From: Azospirillum oryzae
GTDB taxonomy: Bacteria; Pseudomonadota; Alphaproteobacteria; Azospirillales; Azospirillaceae
Assembly (NCBI RefSeq): GCF_008364795.1
Contig: NZ_VTTM01000001.1
Coordinates: 124,001 to 188,000 of the forward strand
Length of the DNA stretch: 64,000 nucleotides
Direction: 5' to 3'
Part shown: positions 9,034-17,079 of the stretch, one piece after another
Position numbering within the stretch: position 1 is the first letter of the stretch
How the letters are laid out: each line of letters starts with the position of its first letter
Position numbers and translations under genes: made by a program
Notes under the pieces: generated by a model
Database searches by the model: none
What the model was told of the DNA's origin: nothing
Seen by the model: the letters and a program-made list of their open reading frames with translations, nothing else

Positions 9034-10587
9034 ATGAAGGTCGGCATCGACATGGGGGCGACGAACGCGGGCAGCGCCGCGACGCTCGACCTGGAGGAGC
9101 TGCTGGCGACCCGTCTGCTGGTCCAGGGCAATTCCGGCTCCGGCAAGTCGCACCTGCTGCGCCGGCTGATCGAACAGAGCGCCCAATGGGTGCAGCAGGC
9201 GGTCATCGACCCGGAAGGCGACTTCGTCACGCTGGCCGAACGCTTCGGCCATGTGGTGGTCGAGGCCGACGAGCACAGCGAGGCGGCGCTGCAATCGGTC
9301 GCCGCCCGCGTGCGCCAGCACCGCGTTTCCGTCGTCCTGAACCTGGAGGGGCTGGACGCGGAAATGCAGATGCGCCACGCCGCCGCCTTCCTGGGTGGGC
9401 TGTTCGATGCCGACCGCGACTTCTGGTATCCGATGCTGGTGGTGGTGGACGAGGCGCAGCTGTTCGCCCCCTCGGCCGCCGGCGAGGTGTCGGACGAGGC
9501 GCGCAAGGTCTCGCTCGGCGCCATGACCAACCTGATGTGCCGCGGCCGCAAGCGCGGGTTGGCCGGGGTGATCGCCACCCAGCGTCTGGCGAAGCTGGCG
9601 AAGAACGTCGCGGCGGAGGCGTCGAACTTCCTGATGGGCCGCACCTTCCTCGACATCGACATGGCGCGTGCCGCCGACCTGCTGGGCATGGAGCGCCGGC
9701 AGGCGGAGATGTTCCGCGACCTGGAGCGCGGGCATTTCATCGCGCTCGGCCCCGCCTTGTCGCGCCGTCCGCTGCCGCTGCGCATCGGCGCGGTGGAGAC
9801 CCAGGGCCGCACCGGCAGCCCGACCCTGATGCCGCCCCCCGCCACACCGGTGGCGGACGCCCGCGACCTGATCTTTACCACCACCGAACCGGAGCCGCCG
9901 CGCTACGTGCGCCGTCCCTCCACTTCGGCCAGTGCCGACCTGATGGCGCAACTGGCGCGCGGTCGTCCCGCCGCCCCGCCGCCGTCAACCGATGAAAGCG
10001 CCACCGAACAGCCGGCCCTGCTGCCTTTGGAGCCGGAGGAAACGCCTGAACAGGCCGCCGAGCGCGAAGCCCAGTATGACCAAGTTCTGGCCGAGGTTCT
10101 GGCCGACCCGGAGGCGCCCTACCGCTCGCTCGCCGTGCTGTACCAGGATTTCCTGGTGCGCTGCCGGGGCCGCGGGGTGGACGGCGACCGTCTGGCCCTG
10201 CCCGCCTTCCGCCGCCGTCTCGCCACCGCCCGCGCCGGGGCCGGCAGCGGCGACGATCCCGCCTGGCAGCGCGCGACGGAGGTCGCCGCCACGCTCGCGG
10301 AGGACATCCAGCCGGTCTTCCTGCTGCTGGCCCGCGCCGCGCTGGACCACGCCCCCTGCCCGTCCGACGCCGACGTGGCGCGCGCCTGCGGCAGCCGGTC
10401 GAAGGGACGCGGCCGCCGCCTGCTGACCTACATGGAACAGCGCGGCTTCATCACCAGCCGCAGCGGCCTCGGCAACACCCGCGCCATCACCCTGCCGGCA
10501 CTGGGCTGGGAAACCGCGCTGGGTGATCCCAACGCCGATGACGCGGCCGACGCCCCCGATGAGGGTGGGCTGTTCGCGGCGGGGTGA
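9034..10587 (+). CDS. HerA/VirD4-like ATPase (DUF87-type)
   Basis: A 517-residue cytoplasmic P-loop ATPase of the HerA/FtsK superfamily. Walker A is GNSGSGKS at residues 32-39, followed by a helix and AVIDPEGDF, the usual HerA beta-2 motif. Walker B is VVVDEAQLFAP near residue 145, and an arginine-finger-type region follows in RGRKRGLAGVIATQ. The C-terminal third (about 330-517) is not ATPase: it has an acidic linker and then a compact helical, winged-helix-like region ending in an acidic tail. No NurA-like nuclease or other DNA-processing partner adjoins it, so its target, probably DNA, is unknown. The start is preceded by GGGAGG, well spaced before the ATG. Confidence 0.85.
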   Translation: MKVGIDMGATNAGSAATLDLEELLATRLLVQGNSGSGKSHLLRRLIEQSAQWVQQAVIDPEGDFVTLAERFGHVVVEADEHSEAALQSVAARVRQHRVSVVLNLEGLDAEMQMRHAAAFLGGLFDADRDFWYPMLVVVDEAQLFAPSAAGEVSDEARKVSLGAMTNLMCRGRKRGLAGVIATQRLAKLAKNVAAEASNFLMGRTFLDIDMARAADLLGMERRQAEMFRDLERGHFIALGPALSRRPLPLRIGAVETQGRTGSPTLMPPPATPVADARDLIFTTTEPEPPRYVRRPSTSASADLMAQLARGRPAAPPPSTDESATEQPALLPLEPEETPEQAAEREAQYDQVLAEVLADPEAPYRSLAVLYQDFLVRCRGRGVDGDRLALPAFRRRLATARAGAGSGDDPAWQRATEVAATLAEDIQPVFLLLARAALDHAPCPSDADVARACGSRSKGRGRRLLTYMEQRGFITSRSGLGNTRAITLPALGWETALGDPNADDAADAPDEGGLFAAG

Positions 10588-10590
10588 GCG

Positions 10591-11091
10591 TCACGCGGTC
10601 AGATGCTTCTGCATGAACAGAAGGTCGAGCCAACGGTCGAACTTGCGGCCGACCTGACGCAGGGAGCCGGCTTCGACAAACCCAAAGCCAGCATGCAAAC
10701 GGATTGACGCAATGTTTTCCGCTTCGATGCCGGCAACGATCGTATGTTTGCCGTTCAGCTTCGCATCGTCCAGCAAGGCAGCCAGCAGACCTCGCCCGAT
10801 CCCCTTGCCATGCACGGACGGGTCCACATAGATCGAGTGTTCGACCGTGTGCTTGTACCCTTCCCACGGGCGAAACTCGCCGTAGGACGCAAAGCCCACG
10901 ACTACGCCGTCGAGTTCGCACACCAACACGGGCATGCCCTTTGCCTGACGCTCCGCCATCCAGGCACGGCGCTGCTCCAGCGTGCTCGGCGTCAGGCTCC
11001 ACACTGCCGTGGTGTTGAGGATCGCCTCGTTCAAAATGGCAAGGATCGCAGGCAAGTCGGCGTCCGTCGCCGCCCGTATGGCATGAGTCAT
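10591..11091 (-). CDS. GNAT N-acetyltransferase, phosphinothricin-acetyltransferase-like
   Basis: A 166-residue acetyl-CoA-dependent N-acetyltransferase of the Pat/Bar/YncA group. The family features are the N-terminal IRAATDADLPAI, the catalytic-region HTVEHSIYVDPSVHGKGIG with the acetyl-CoA pyrophosphate loop (HGKGIGR, about residues 94-101), and the C-terminal FGFVEAGSLRQVGRKF. Proteins of this group acetylate phosphinothricin, methionine sulfoximine or similar amino acids; the true substrate here is unknown. It lies tail-to-tail, 3 bp away, with the HerA-like ATPase. The region upstream of its start (about 11092-11185) is comparatively AT-rich and probably holds its promoter. Confidence 0.93.
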   Translation of the reverse strand: MTHAIRAATDADLPAILAILNEAILNTTAVWSLTPSTLEQRRAWMAERQAKGMPVLVCELDGVVVGFASYGEFRPWEGYKHTVEHSIYVDPSVHGKGIGRGLLAALLDDAKLNGKHTIVAGIEAENIASIRLHAGFGFVEAGSLRQVGRKFDRWLDLLFMQKHLTA

Positions 11092-11199
11092 GGTTGGAGT
11101 CCTCCGTTTCGGTACCCACCCGATGATTCCATTATATTGGATTTAGTTCCACCAAATTGACTGCCTGATCCCTGCCTTTCCGCGGATGCCCGAAGCAAA

Positions 11200-11229
11200 G
11201 AAAAAAGGGCCGCTTGCGAAGCGGCCCCG
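11200..11229 (-). terminator. Rho-independent terminator of the PstS-like lipoprotein
   Basis: A perfect 9-bp stem (GGGCCGCTT at 11207-11215 with AAGCGGCCC at 11219-11227) and a GCG loop. Read on the minus strand it is followed by a run of six T, the classical form. Confidence 0.9.
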
Positions 11230-11274
11230 TGAGAAGGAAAAGACTGTGAGTGTCTTCCAGTCTACTCCCGCCCC

Positions 11275-11796
11275 TCAGCTCCCAGCCGTCGGCGCGCTCA
11301 CCGGCTTGCCGCTCTGGCTCCAGCTGGTGACGAAGTCGTTGACGCCGGGCACCGCCATCATGTGCGAGTCCTTGACGTAGACGAAGCGCTTCGGTCCGAA
11401 ATCATACTCGGTCAGCGTGACGCCGGCGGCGCGGCAACGCTTGTATTCGGCGGCGCTGATCTGACGGTCGGAGGCCACCATGTCGGGATGGTCCAGCCCG
11501 ACCCCGGCGCAGAAGGCGCGGAAACCGGCGGCGGTGCCGCGGGCATCGAGATGCGGTTTGGTGTCGGGACCGCCGTCATATTTGGCCGCCGCCTGATCGA
11601 TGGTGCCGCGCAGGGCCGGGCTGCCGACGATCCAGATGCCGCGGGCTTCCGGCGGCGGCTTGGGCACGGCCGGCGGCGGCAGGGCGGCGGTCTGTTGCGG
11701 CGGCGGCATGGTGCCCGGCATCTGGCAGCCGGCGAGCAGGGCGACAGCGGCAAACGCGAGAGCCAAACTGCCGGCCGGCGCGGAAAAACGGATCAT
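11275..11796 (-). CDS. PstS-like lipoprotein lacking the middle of the fold
   Basis: A 173-residue predicted lipoprotein. The signal peptide ends in a lipobox LLAGC with Cys at residue 24, followed by a Pro-rich linker to about residue 50. The rest resembles phosphate-binding PstS in two pieces: an N-terminal piece (IWIVGSPALRGTI and later ASDRQISAAEYKRCRAAGV) and then directly the typical C-terminal end (RFVYVKDSHMMAVPGVNDFV). The roughly 200 residues normally between them are absent, in frame. In the two-lobed binding-protein fold these pieces belong to the same lobe, so this may be a single-lobe derivative. Phosphate binding is not assured. It has its own terminator. Confidence 0.75.
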   Translation of the reverse strand: MIRFSAPAGSLALAFAAVALLAGCQMPGTMPPPQQTAALPPPAVPKPPPEARGIWIVGSPALRGTIDQAAAKYDGGPDTKPHLDARGTAAGFRAFCAGVGLDHPDMVASDRQISAAEYKRCRAAGVTLTEYDFGPKRFVYVKDSHMMAVPGVNDFVTSWSQSGKPVSAPTAGS

Positions 11797-11988
11797 TGGG
11801 CGTCTCTCTCCTCAGGATCGTCGGACATCCGGACGGCGAAGCCCGGGGGCTGACAATGAGGATGCTCCCGCCCGGCTTCAACGGCCCGGCCGCCGCTTGT
11901 CCCACAGGCCGCACCGATGCGCCGCTCGCCATCCATGAGCGATCGCGATAGGATAGGGGGCACCGATCATCATCCGGAATGCATCCTC

Positions 11989-12882
11989 ATGTCCCTGCCC
12001 GACCTGGAAATCGACGCGTTGCGCGCCTTCGTCACCGTGGCGGAGGCCGGCGGCTTCACCGCGGCGGCCGAACGGCTGGGCCGGACGCAGTCGGCGATCA
12101 GCGTCAAGGTCAAGAAGCTGGAGGATCTTCTCGGCCGCCGGGTGTTCGAGCGCACCAGCCGGTCGCTGGCGCTAACCCATGACGGCGAACTGCTGATGGG
12201 CTATGCCCGCCGCCTGCTGGACCTGAACGACGAGACGGTGCGCCGCTTCACCGAACCGGCGGCGGAGGGCGAGCTGCGGCTGGGCGTCGCCGAATACTTC
12301 CTGTCCGACCATCTGCCCCATGTGCTGCGCCGCTTCGCCAAGCTGCACCCGCGCCTGCACATCGACGTGCGGGTGGGGATGTGCAGCGATCTGGTCACGG
12401 CGCTGGATACCGGAGAGCTGGATCTCGTGATCTCGCGCCGCGATGCCGGCGACAGCCGCGGCCGCGCCATCTGGACCGAGCCGATGCGCTGGATCGCCGC
12501 CCCCGGTCTGGAAATCCCGGCCGACGGCCCCTTGCCCTTCTGCGCCCTGCCGGCCCCTTGCGTCTTCCGCAACCGCGGGCTGGCGGCGCTGGGCGAGACC
12601 GGACGGTCCTGGCGGGTGGTCTACACCAGCGCCAGCGTCATGGGGGTGCAGGCCGCCGTCCGCGCCGGGCTTGGTGTGGCGGTGCTCAGCGAATCCTCGG
12701 TGCCCGACGGCGTGCGCCGGCTGGGGGTGGAGGATGGGCTGCCCGAGCTGGGCAATGTCGAAATGGCGATCTTCGGCGAGACGCCGCGCAACCGCCGCCT
12801 CGCCGAACCGCTGGTCGGCTTCATCGTGGAGAGCCTGGCGGCGATGCGCCCGGCCCGCCCGCCGCTCGCCCTGGCGGGGTAG
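11989..12882 (+). CDS. LysR-family transcriptional regulator
   Basis: A 297-residue DNA-binding regulator. The winged helix-turn-helix spans about residues 5-65 (ALRAFVTVAEAGGF, AAERLGRTQSAISVKVKKLE), and the effector-binding domain fills the rest. The frame extends upstream to 11917, but the ATG at 11989 gives the standard LysR length and begins just before the helix-turn-helix. The gene upstream (PstS-like) is divergent, so the 190-bp gap between them probably contains the autoregulated promoter. Downstream it converges with the oxidoreductase gene. The target and effector are unknown. Confidence 0.94.
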   Translation: MSLPDLEIDALRAFVTVAEAGGFTAAAERLGRTQSAISVKVKKLEDLLGRRVFERTSRSLALTHDGELLMGYARRLLDLNDETVRRFTEPAAEGELRLGVAEYFLSDHLPHVLRRFAKLHPRLHIDVRVGMCSDLVTALDTGELDLVISRRDAGDSRGRAIWTEPMRWIAAPGLEIPADGPLPFCALPAPCVFRNRGLAALGETGRSWRVVYTSASVMGVQAAVRAGLGVAVLSESSVPDGVRRLGVEDGLPELGNVEMAIFGETPRNRRLAEPLVGFIVESLAAMRPARPPLALAG

Positions 12883-12907
12883 AGCGGCGGGGGGACGCGC
12901 CGGCGGA

Positions 12908-13918
12908 TCAGAAGCCTTCCAGCACGACCTTGCCGCGGGCCTTGCCCGATTCGATCAGGGCATGGGCCTTGCGCAGGGTGGCAGCGTCGATGCGGCCCAG
13001 CGTTTCCGTCAGCGTCGTGCGCAGGGTGCCGGCATCGACCAGCCGCGACACCTCGGTCAGCAGCTTGTGCTGGGCGATCATGTCGTCGGTCTGGAACAGC
13101 GATCGGGTGAACATCAGCTCCCAATGGAGCGAGACGCTCTTGCGCTTCAGCAGGCGGACGTCGATGGGCTCCGGATCGTCGATCAACCCGATATGGCCCT
13201 GCGGCGCCACCAGCTCGACCAGATCCGGGAAATGGCGGTCGGTCGCGTTGGTGGAGAAGACGTAATCGACACCGGCAAGCCCCAGCGCCTTCACCTGCTG
13301 CGCCATCGGCCGGCTGTGGTCGATCACGTCATGGGCGCCCAGTTCGCGCACCCAGTCGGCGGTCTCCGGACGCGAGGCGGTGGCCAGCACCCGGACCTTG
13401 GTCAACCGGCGGGCCAACTGGATGGCGATGGAGCCGACGCCGCCGGCCCCGCCGACGATCAGCAGCGACTTGCCCTCACCACCATCGCGGGGCAACCCCA
13501 GCCGGTCGAACAGCATTTCCCAGGCGGTGATGGCGGTCAGCGGCAGGGCGGCGGCCTCGGCGACGCTCAGACTGGCCGGACGGGCGCCGACGATGCGCTC
13601 GTCGACCAGATGATACTCGCTGTTGGTGCCGGGACGGTCGATGGCGCCGGCATAGAACACCGCATCGCCGGGACGGAACAGGGTCACGCCCGGCCCGGCC
13701 GCCTCGACGATGCCGGCGGCGTCGAAGCCCAGGATGCGCAGGTCGCCGTCGGCCGGAGAGGCGTTGCGGCGCAGCTTGGTGTCCACCGGGTTGACCGACA
13801 CCGCCTCCACCCGGACCAGCAGGTCGCGGCCGGCGGGCGTCGGGCGGTCGATCTCGACGTCGATCAGCGCGTCGGCATCGGTGATGGGCAGGGATTTGCG
13901 GTAGCCGATGGCTTTCAT
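12908..13918 (-). CDS. Zinc-independent alcohol dehydrogenase / quinone oxidoreductase family protein
   Basis: A 336-residue NADPH-dependent medium-chain oxidoreductase. It has the GroES-like N-terminal domain and a Rossmann fold with IVGGAGGVGSIAIQLAR at about residues 150-170. The Cys/His ligands of catalytic zinc seen in classical alcohol dehydrogenases are absent, which places it in the quinone-oxidoreductase branch. I start at the ATG 13918 (MKAIGYRK); the frame extends 13 codons further but that part is not family-like. It converges with the LysR gene, leaving only 25 bp between stops. The substrate is unknown. Confidence 0.9.
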   Translation of the reverse strand: MKAIGYRKSLPITDADALIDVEIDRPTPAGRDLLVRVEAVSVNPVDTKLRRNASPADGDLRILGFDAAGIVEAAGPGVTLFRPGDAVFYAGAIDRPGTNSEYHLVDERIVGARPASLSVAEAAALPLTAITAWEMLFDRLGLPRDGGEGKSLLIVGGAGGVGSIAIQLARRLTKVRVLATASRPETADWVRELGAHDVIDHSRPMAQQVKALGLAGVDYVFSTNATDRHFPDLVELVAPQGHIGLIDDPEPIDVRLLKRKSVSLHWELMFTRSLFQTDDMIAQHKLLTEVSRLVDAGTLRTTLTETLGRIDAATLRKAHALIESGKARGKVVLEGF

Positions 13919-14159
13919 GATGGCCTCGTCTTCATGCTGTGGAGGAAGTCGAGACACAGGATGGCGGCGCCCGCCGGATATGTGAAATTCATAGTTCTTG
14001 TTTCATCCATCAGAAACCGCGATGGACGGCTTACCGCCGCACCCGCTCCGGACAGGGTGACGCCAAAGGGGTATGGAATAGCCGGGCGGGTTGGGCTGTT
14101 TGTACCGATGACCGCTTTCTTCACCGATCCCGGTCCTCCGCAAGACAGGAAGCAAGGCC

Positions 14160-14504
14160 ATGCGCACCATCCGTCCGACGATCCTGCCGAAGATGCTGAC
14201 CGCCCTGCTTCTGGCCGCGGGTGCGGCCACGCTGTCCGGCTGTGTCGCCTACGATGGCTACGATCCCTACTATCCCGCTTACGGCGGGCCGGTGGTGGCG
14301 CCGCCGCCCACCGTCTATGCGGTGCCGCCGCCGGTCATCGTGCAGCCCGGCTACCGCTACCGCTCGTGGGATGGCGACCGCCGCTGGGGCGACCGCGGTT
14401 GGGGCGATCGCGGGGATCGCGGCTGGCACCGCCGGGAATGGAACCACAACGGCGACCCGCATGCATGGGAACGCCCGGGCGGCCCGCACGGCTGGGGCCG
14501 CTAG
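14160..14504 (+). CDS. Small proline/tryptophan-rich lipoprotein
   Basis: A 114-residue predicted outer-membrane or periplasmic lipoprotein. The signal peptide ends in LSGC (Cys at residue 28). The mature part starts with Tyr/Pro-rich sequence (YDGYDPYYPAYGG) and continues with PPP repeats. It ends in imperfect RWGDRGWGDRGDRGW repeats rich in Arg, Asp, Trp and Gly, which look low-complexity and extended. AAGG lies shortly before the ATG. Its stop codon is the first three bases of a dispersed repeat element (14502-14605). Similar small lipoproteins are common in Rhodospirillales, but their role is unknown. Confidence 0.75.
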   Translation: MRTIRPTILPKMLTALLLAAGAATLSGCVAYDGYDPYYPAYGGPVVAPPPTVYAVPPPVIVQPGYRYRSWDGDRRWGDRGWGDRGDRGWHRREWNHNGDPHAWERPGGPHGWGR

Positions 14505-14605
14505 ATCGGATCGCGTAGAATCGGAATCGATTTGGAACGTGAATCCGATCGCCAAGCATAAAGCCACGGCGTCATGCGTTTAATATGAAACGCACGACGC
14601 TGTGG
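14502..14605 (+). repeat. Dispersed palindromic repeat, copy 1
   Basis: About 104 bp, shared with 61581-61682 in the same orientation. The conserved left part runs from TAGATCGGATCGCGTA to GATCGCCAAGCATAAA and includes the 8-bp inverted pair GATCGGAT (14504-14511) and ATCCGATC (14543-14550). The right part is an 18-bp imperfect stem, from CCACGGCG at the left arm to CGCTGTGG at the right, around an AATATG loop. The stem sequence differs from copy 2 but pairing is largely kept. It begins on the stop codon of the lipoprotein gene. Confidence 0.85.
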
Positions 14606-14625
14606 ATCCCGATAGGCTTCCTTCG

Positions 14626-15834
14626 TCAGGCGGCCGACGCCGGCACCTGATCGGCGCGGTTGCGCAGTACCAGGATGGTGTGGTCGTCGTCGCACACCGC
14701 GCCGTCGCGCAGCAGGACCAGCGCCGCCAGCGTCGGTTCGACCGTGCGGAGGTCACGGCGGATGAACAGGGCGGGCAGCCGGGCGCATCCGCCGGTGTAG
14801 AGCACGACGTGGTCGCCCGGTCCCCACAGCAGATGGACGGCGGCCGGGGCCAGCGGGTTGAAGCCGATCATCGCCCAGCGCGCGCCGAGCGCCGTCAGTT
14901 CCTGTGGCCGCACCACCGCCCCGGCCACGGTGCCCAGCGCGGTATAGTCGACAGCCTTGGCGTCGAAACGCAGAACCGCGACGGCGGCCCGTCCGATCTG
15001 CGCCAGGGTCTTGTCCTCGGAAAGCCCCAGTTCGGGCCGCCCCTTCAGATCGCGCCGGATCGCATTGACCACCATGGGCGCCGGCAGGCCGGGCACCGTG
15101 GCGGCGACCACCGTCTCCACCTGCCGGATCACCCCGGGCGTCATCACGGTGGGGGGATAGCGGGGAGGACCATAGACCTCGCCCTCGCCCTCGCCGGCCC
15201 CGGCGTCCACGCCTGCATTGCCGCCGGCCACCGTGTCGCCGTCGATCATCAGCGCGATTCCGCAGGGGCCGTACCCGCCACGGGCGGTCGCGCAGCTGAC
15301 GAACCAATGGTCGAGGAAGGGGCCGCCCCGCGCGGCCTCGCCCCCGCTCCGCTCGACCATGACGGACCCGGTTTGCACCATGGCGTCGGCGGGCGGCGCA
15401 TCGTCCGCCCCGGGCCGCAACACGCGGGCCAGCAACGCCGAGCCGATGCCCGGCGTGGCATGGATGTGAAAACGGTCGGCCTGCGCCCGGACCGTTTCCA
15501 GCGCGACGCCGAGCCCGGCGGGCGCATCGCCCTCGGATGGCGCGGGCAGTTCGGCGGTGGCGGGATCGCGGTCGTAGGCCAGGCATTCGACACCGGCGCC
15601 CGACCGCATCCGCGCAATCAGCAGAGTCCCGTCCGGCAGGCCCAGCGCATGCTCGGCCAGCGCGGTCACCAGCCGGTCAAGCCGGGCCGCTTCGTCGGCC
15701 GCCAGAACGCCCTCGGCCCGCTCCGCCGCGATCCGACGCGCCGTGGCGATGTCGTCGGGCGACGCCACGGCAATGCGACGGTGACCATGATCGGGGAACA
15801 TCGGACCGCTCCTGTCGGCGTTCTGGTTGCTCAT
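14626..15834 (-). CDS. RsbT/RsbX-like regulatory ATPase-phosphatase, degenerate
   Basis: A 402-residue protein that looks like the combined anti-sigma kinase plus PP2C phosphatase found in stress-response switches. The N-terminal part (about 15-130) resembles an RsbT/HATPase_c region (ASPDDIATARRIAAE, then LDRLVTALAEHALG). The C-terminal part (about 190-395) resembles RsbX/SpoIIE-type phosphatase, with DHVVLYTGG and the closing DDDHTILVLR. ATP-binding and metal-ligand motifs are weak, so activity is uncertain. It lies 120 bp downstream of the FixJ-like gene on the same strand and may be co-transcribed. The family call rests on pattern similarity only. Confidence 0.6.
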   Translation of the reverse strand: MSNQNADRSGPMFPDHGHRRIAVASPDDIATARRIAAERAEGVLAADEAARLDRLVTALAEHALGLPDGTLLIARMRSGAGVECLAYDRDPATAELPAPSEGDAPAGLGVALETVRAQADRFHIHATPGIGSALLARVLRPGADDAPPADAMVQTGSVMVERSGGEAARGGPFLDHWFVSCATARGGYGPCGIALMIDGDTVAGGNAGVDAGAGEGEGEVYGPPRYPPTVMTPGVIRQVETVVAATVPGLPAPMVVNAIRRDLKGRPELGLSEDKTLAQIGRAAVAVLRFDAKAVDYTALGTVAGAVVRPQELTALGARWAMIGFNPLAPAAVHLLWGPGDHVVLYTGGCARLPALFIRRDLRTVEPTLAALVLLRDGAVCDDDHTILVLRNRADQVPASAA

Positions 15835-15954
15835 CGCCAGAACATTACAATCCTCTTGGGGTCAAGCCCACGCAAAGGACACGTCTCGTCTCATTTTTCG
15901 TCCGGCCGGAGCCGGACGAAGCGCAACTTCCAGGATGCCGCCTCGTGCCCTGCG

Positions 15955-16668
15955 TCAGGATGCCGCGACTTCCATCAGTACCGGCTGGGCCGGCTGGCGG
16001 ACGGGAAGCCCATGGGGCAGGTCGCGCCCGCGCAGGATCTCCGCCGCCTCCCACAGGCGGCCCAGCCCGACGATGGACCGGCAGCCGGTCTTTTCCATGA
16101 TGCGGGCGCGGTGGACCTCCACCGTCTTGATGCTGATGCCCAGTTCCCAGGCGATGGTCTTGCTCTGCTTGCCCTCGACGATCAGTTCCAAGACCTCCGA
16201 CTCGCGGCGGCTCAGCAGAGCCAGCCGGCGGACGGCGTCGCGGCTGCGGTCGCGCTGCTGGGCCTGCGGATTGCCGGAGGCGAGACAGGCGCGCAGCCGC
16301 TCCAGGAAGGCCGGGATGGCGAAGGGATGGGCGATGCAATCCATCGCGCCGGCCTTCATCGCGGCCACGGCGGCGTCGACGTCGCCCTGCTCGGTCACCA
16401 CCAGAACCGGCAGGTCATGCCCGTGCAGCGAGGCCTCGGCCATGAATTCGATGGCGGTCATGTCCGGCAGGTCGCTGCGCAGGACGATGCAGGCCGACGC
16501 GGTGCCCAGCACGGCCAGCGCGTCGGCGGCGGTGCTGTGAACCCGGCAGGCGATGCCGACGGCGCCCAGCGCCCGCGAGAGCGTGCTGCGCGACAGCAGG
16601 TCGCCGTCGACGATATGAACCAGGCAGGCGGTTTGCGTGTAAGCGGGCGCGGACATTTGCAGGGGCAT
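15955..16668 (-). CDS. FixJ-like LuxR-family regulator with a non-phosphorylatable receiver
   Basis: 237 aa: an N-terminal receiver-like domain (about 15-130) and a C-terminal LuxR/GerE helix-turn-helix (LSRRESEVLELIVEGKQSK, then TVEVHRARIMEKTG). The fold-level match to FixJ is strong (VHIVDGD, DLPDM, GDVDAAVAAMKAGAMD). However, the phospho-acceptor Asp is Arg64, the catalytic Lys is His114 and one of the acidic-pocket residues is Gly22. It should therefore be regulated by something other than phosphorylation. I start at the ATG 16668 because GGAGG sits seven bases before it. No sensor kinase is adjacent. Confidence 0.88.
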   Translation of the reverse strand: MPLQMSAPAYTQTACLVHIVDGDLLSRSTLSRALGAVGIACRVHSTAADALAVLGTASACIVLRSDLPDMTAIEFMAEASLHGHDLPVLVVTEQGDVDAAVAAMKAGAMDCIAHPFAIPAFLERLRACLASGNPQAQQRDRSRDAVRRLALLSRRESEVLELIVEGKQSKTIAWELGISIKTVEVHRARIMEKTGCRSIVGLGRLWEAAEILRGRDLPHGLPVRQPAQPVLMEVAAS

Positions 16669-17079
16669 CTTGGGACCTCCACCACATCGGACCGGCGAAC
16701 AGCGCCGGCTCCACACGACGATCGATCCGCTACCGAACCGCCGCCATGACCCACATTTTAGCGGTCATCCCTTATTGACCGCCGCAGGCGCGAGGGATAG
16801 TGGGGATGTCTAAAAGGATATCGGGGATATTATACGGGCGAACACCCGAACAAGAATCCCAATCAAGGCGCTATCCCGCGGCGCGGTACAAAACCAGATG
16901 GCGAACTTCGCAAGTATATTCGCAAGTTCTTCTCCTGGACCGACTGCCGGCTTACAGAAGACGCCATTGCAAATTTGTCGCACACGAAGTAACTCAATCC
17001 TAACTTCTTGTTTCCTAGACGCAGTTTTAAAATTTCTCTTTGGTGGAAATTTTATTACTGAGGCTGGTCTCACCTCCGC
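16669..17079. other. AT-rich intergenic region with repeats
   Basis: No convincing gene in this 411-bp gap. The stretch from about 16800 to 17060 is much richer in A and T than the surroundings. It contains a 7-bp inverted repeat (GCGGTCA 16761-16767, TGACCGC 16776-16782) and a 9-bp direct repeat TTCGCAAGT at 16907-16915 and 16919-16927 with a 12-bp period. The first lies just upstream of the FixJ-like gene and could be its operator. Short ORFs here lack ribosome binding sites and coding bias. Confidence 0.6.

Noticed and set aside
16800-17070. Short ORFs in the AT-rich gap as genes (for example 16800-17003)
   Set aside because: No ribosome binding site and no protein-like composition.
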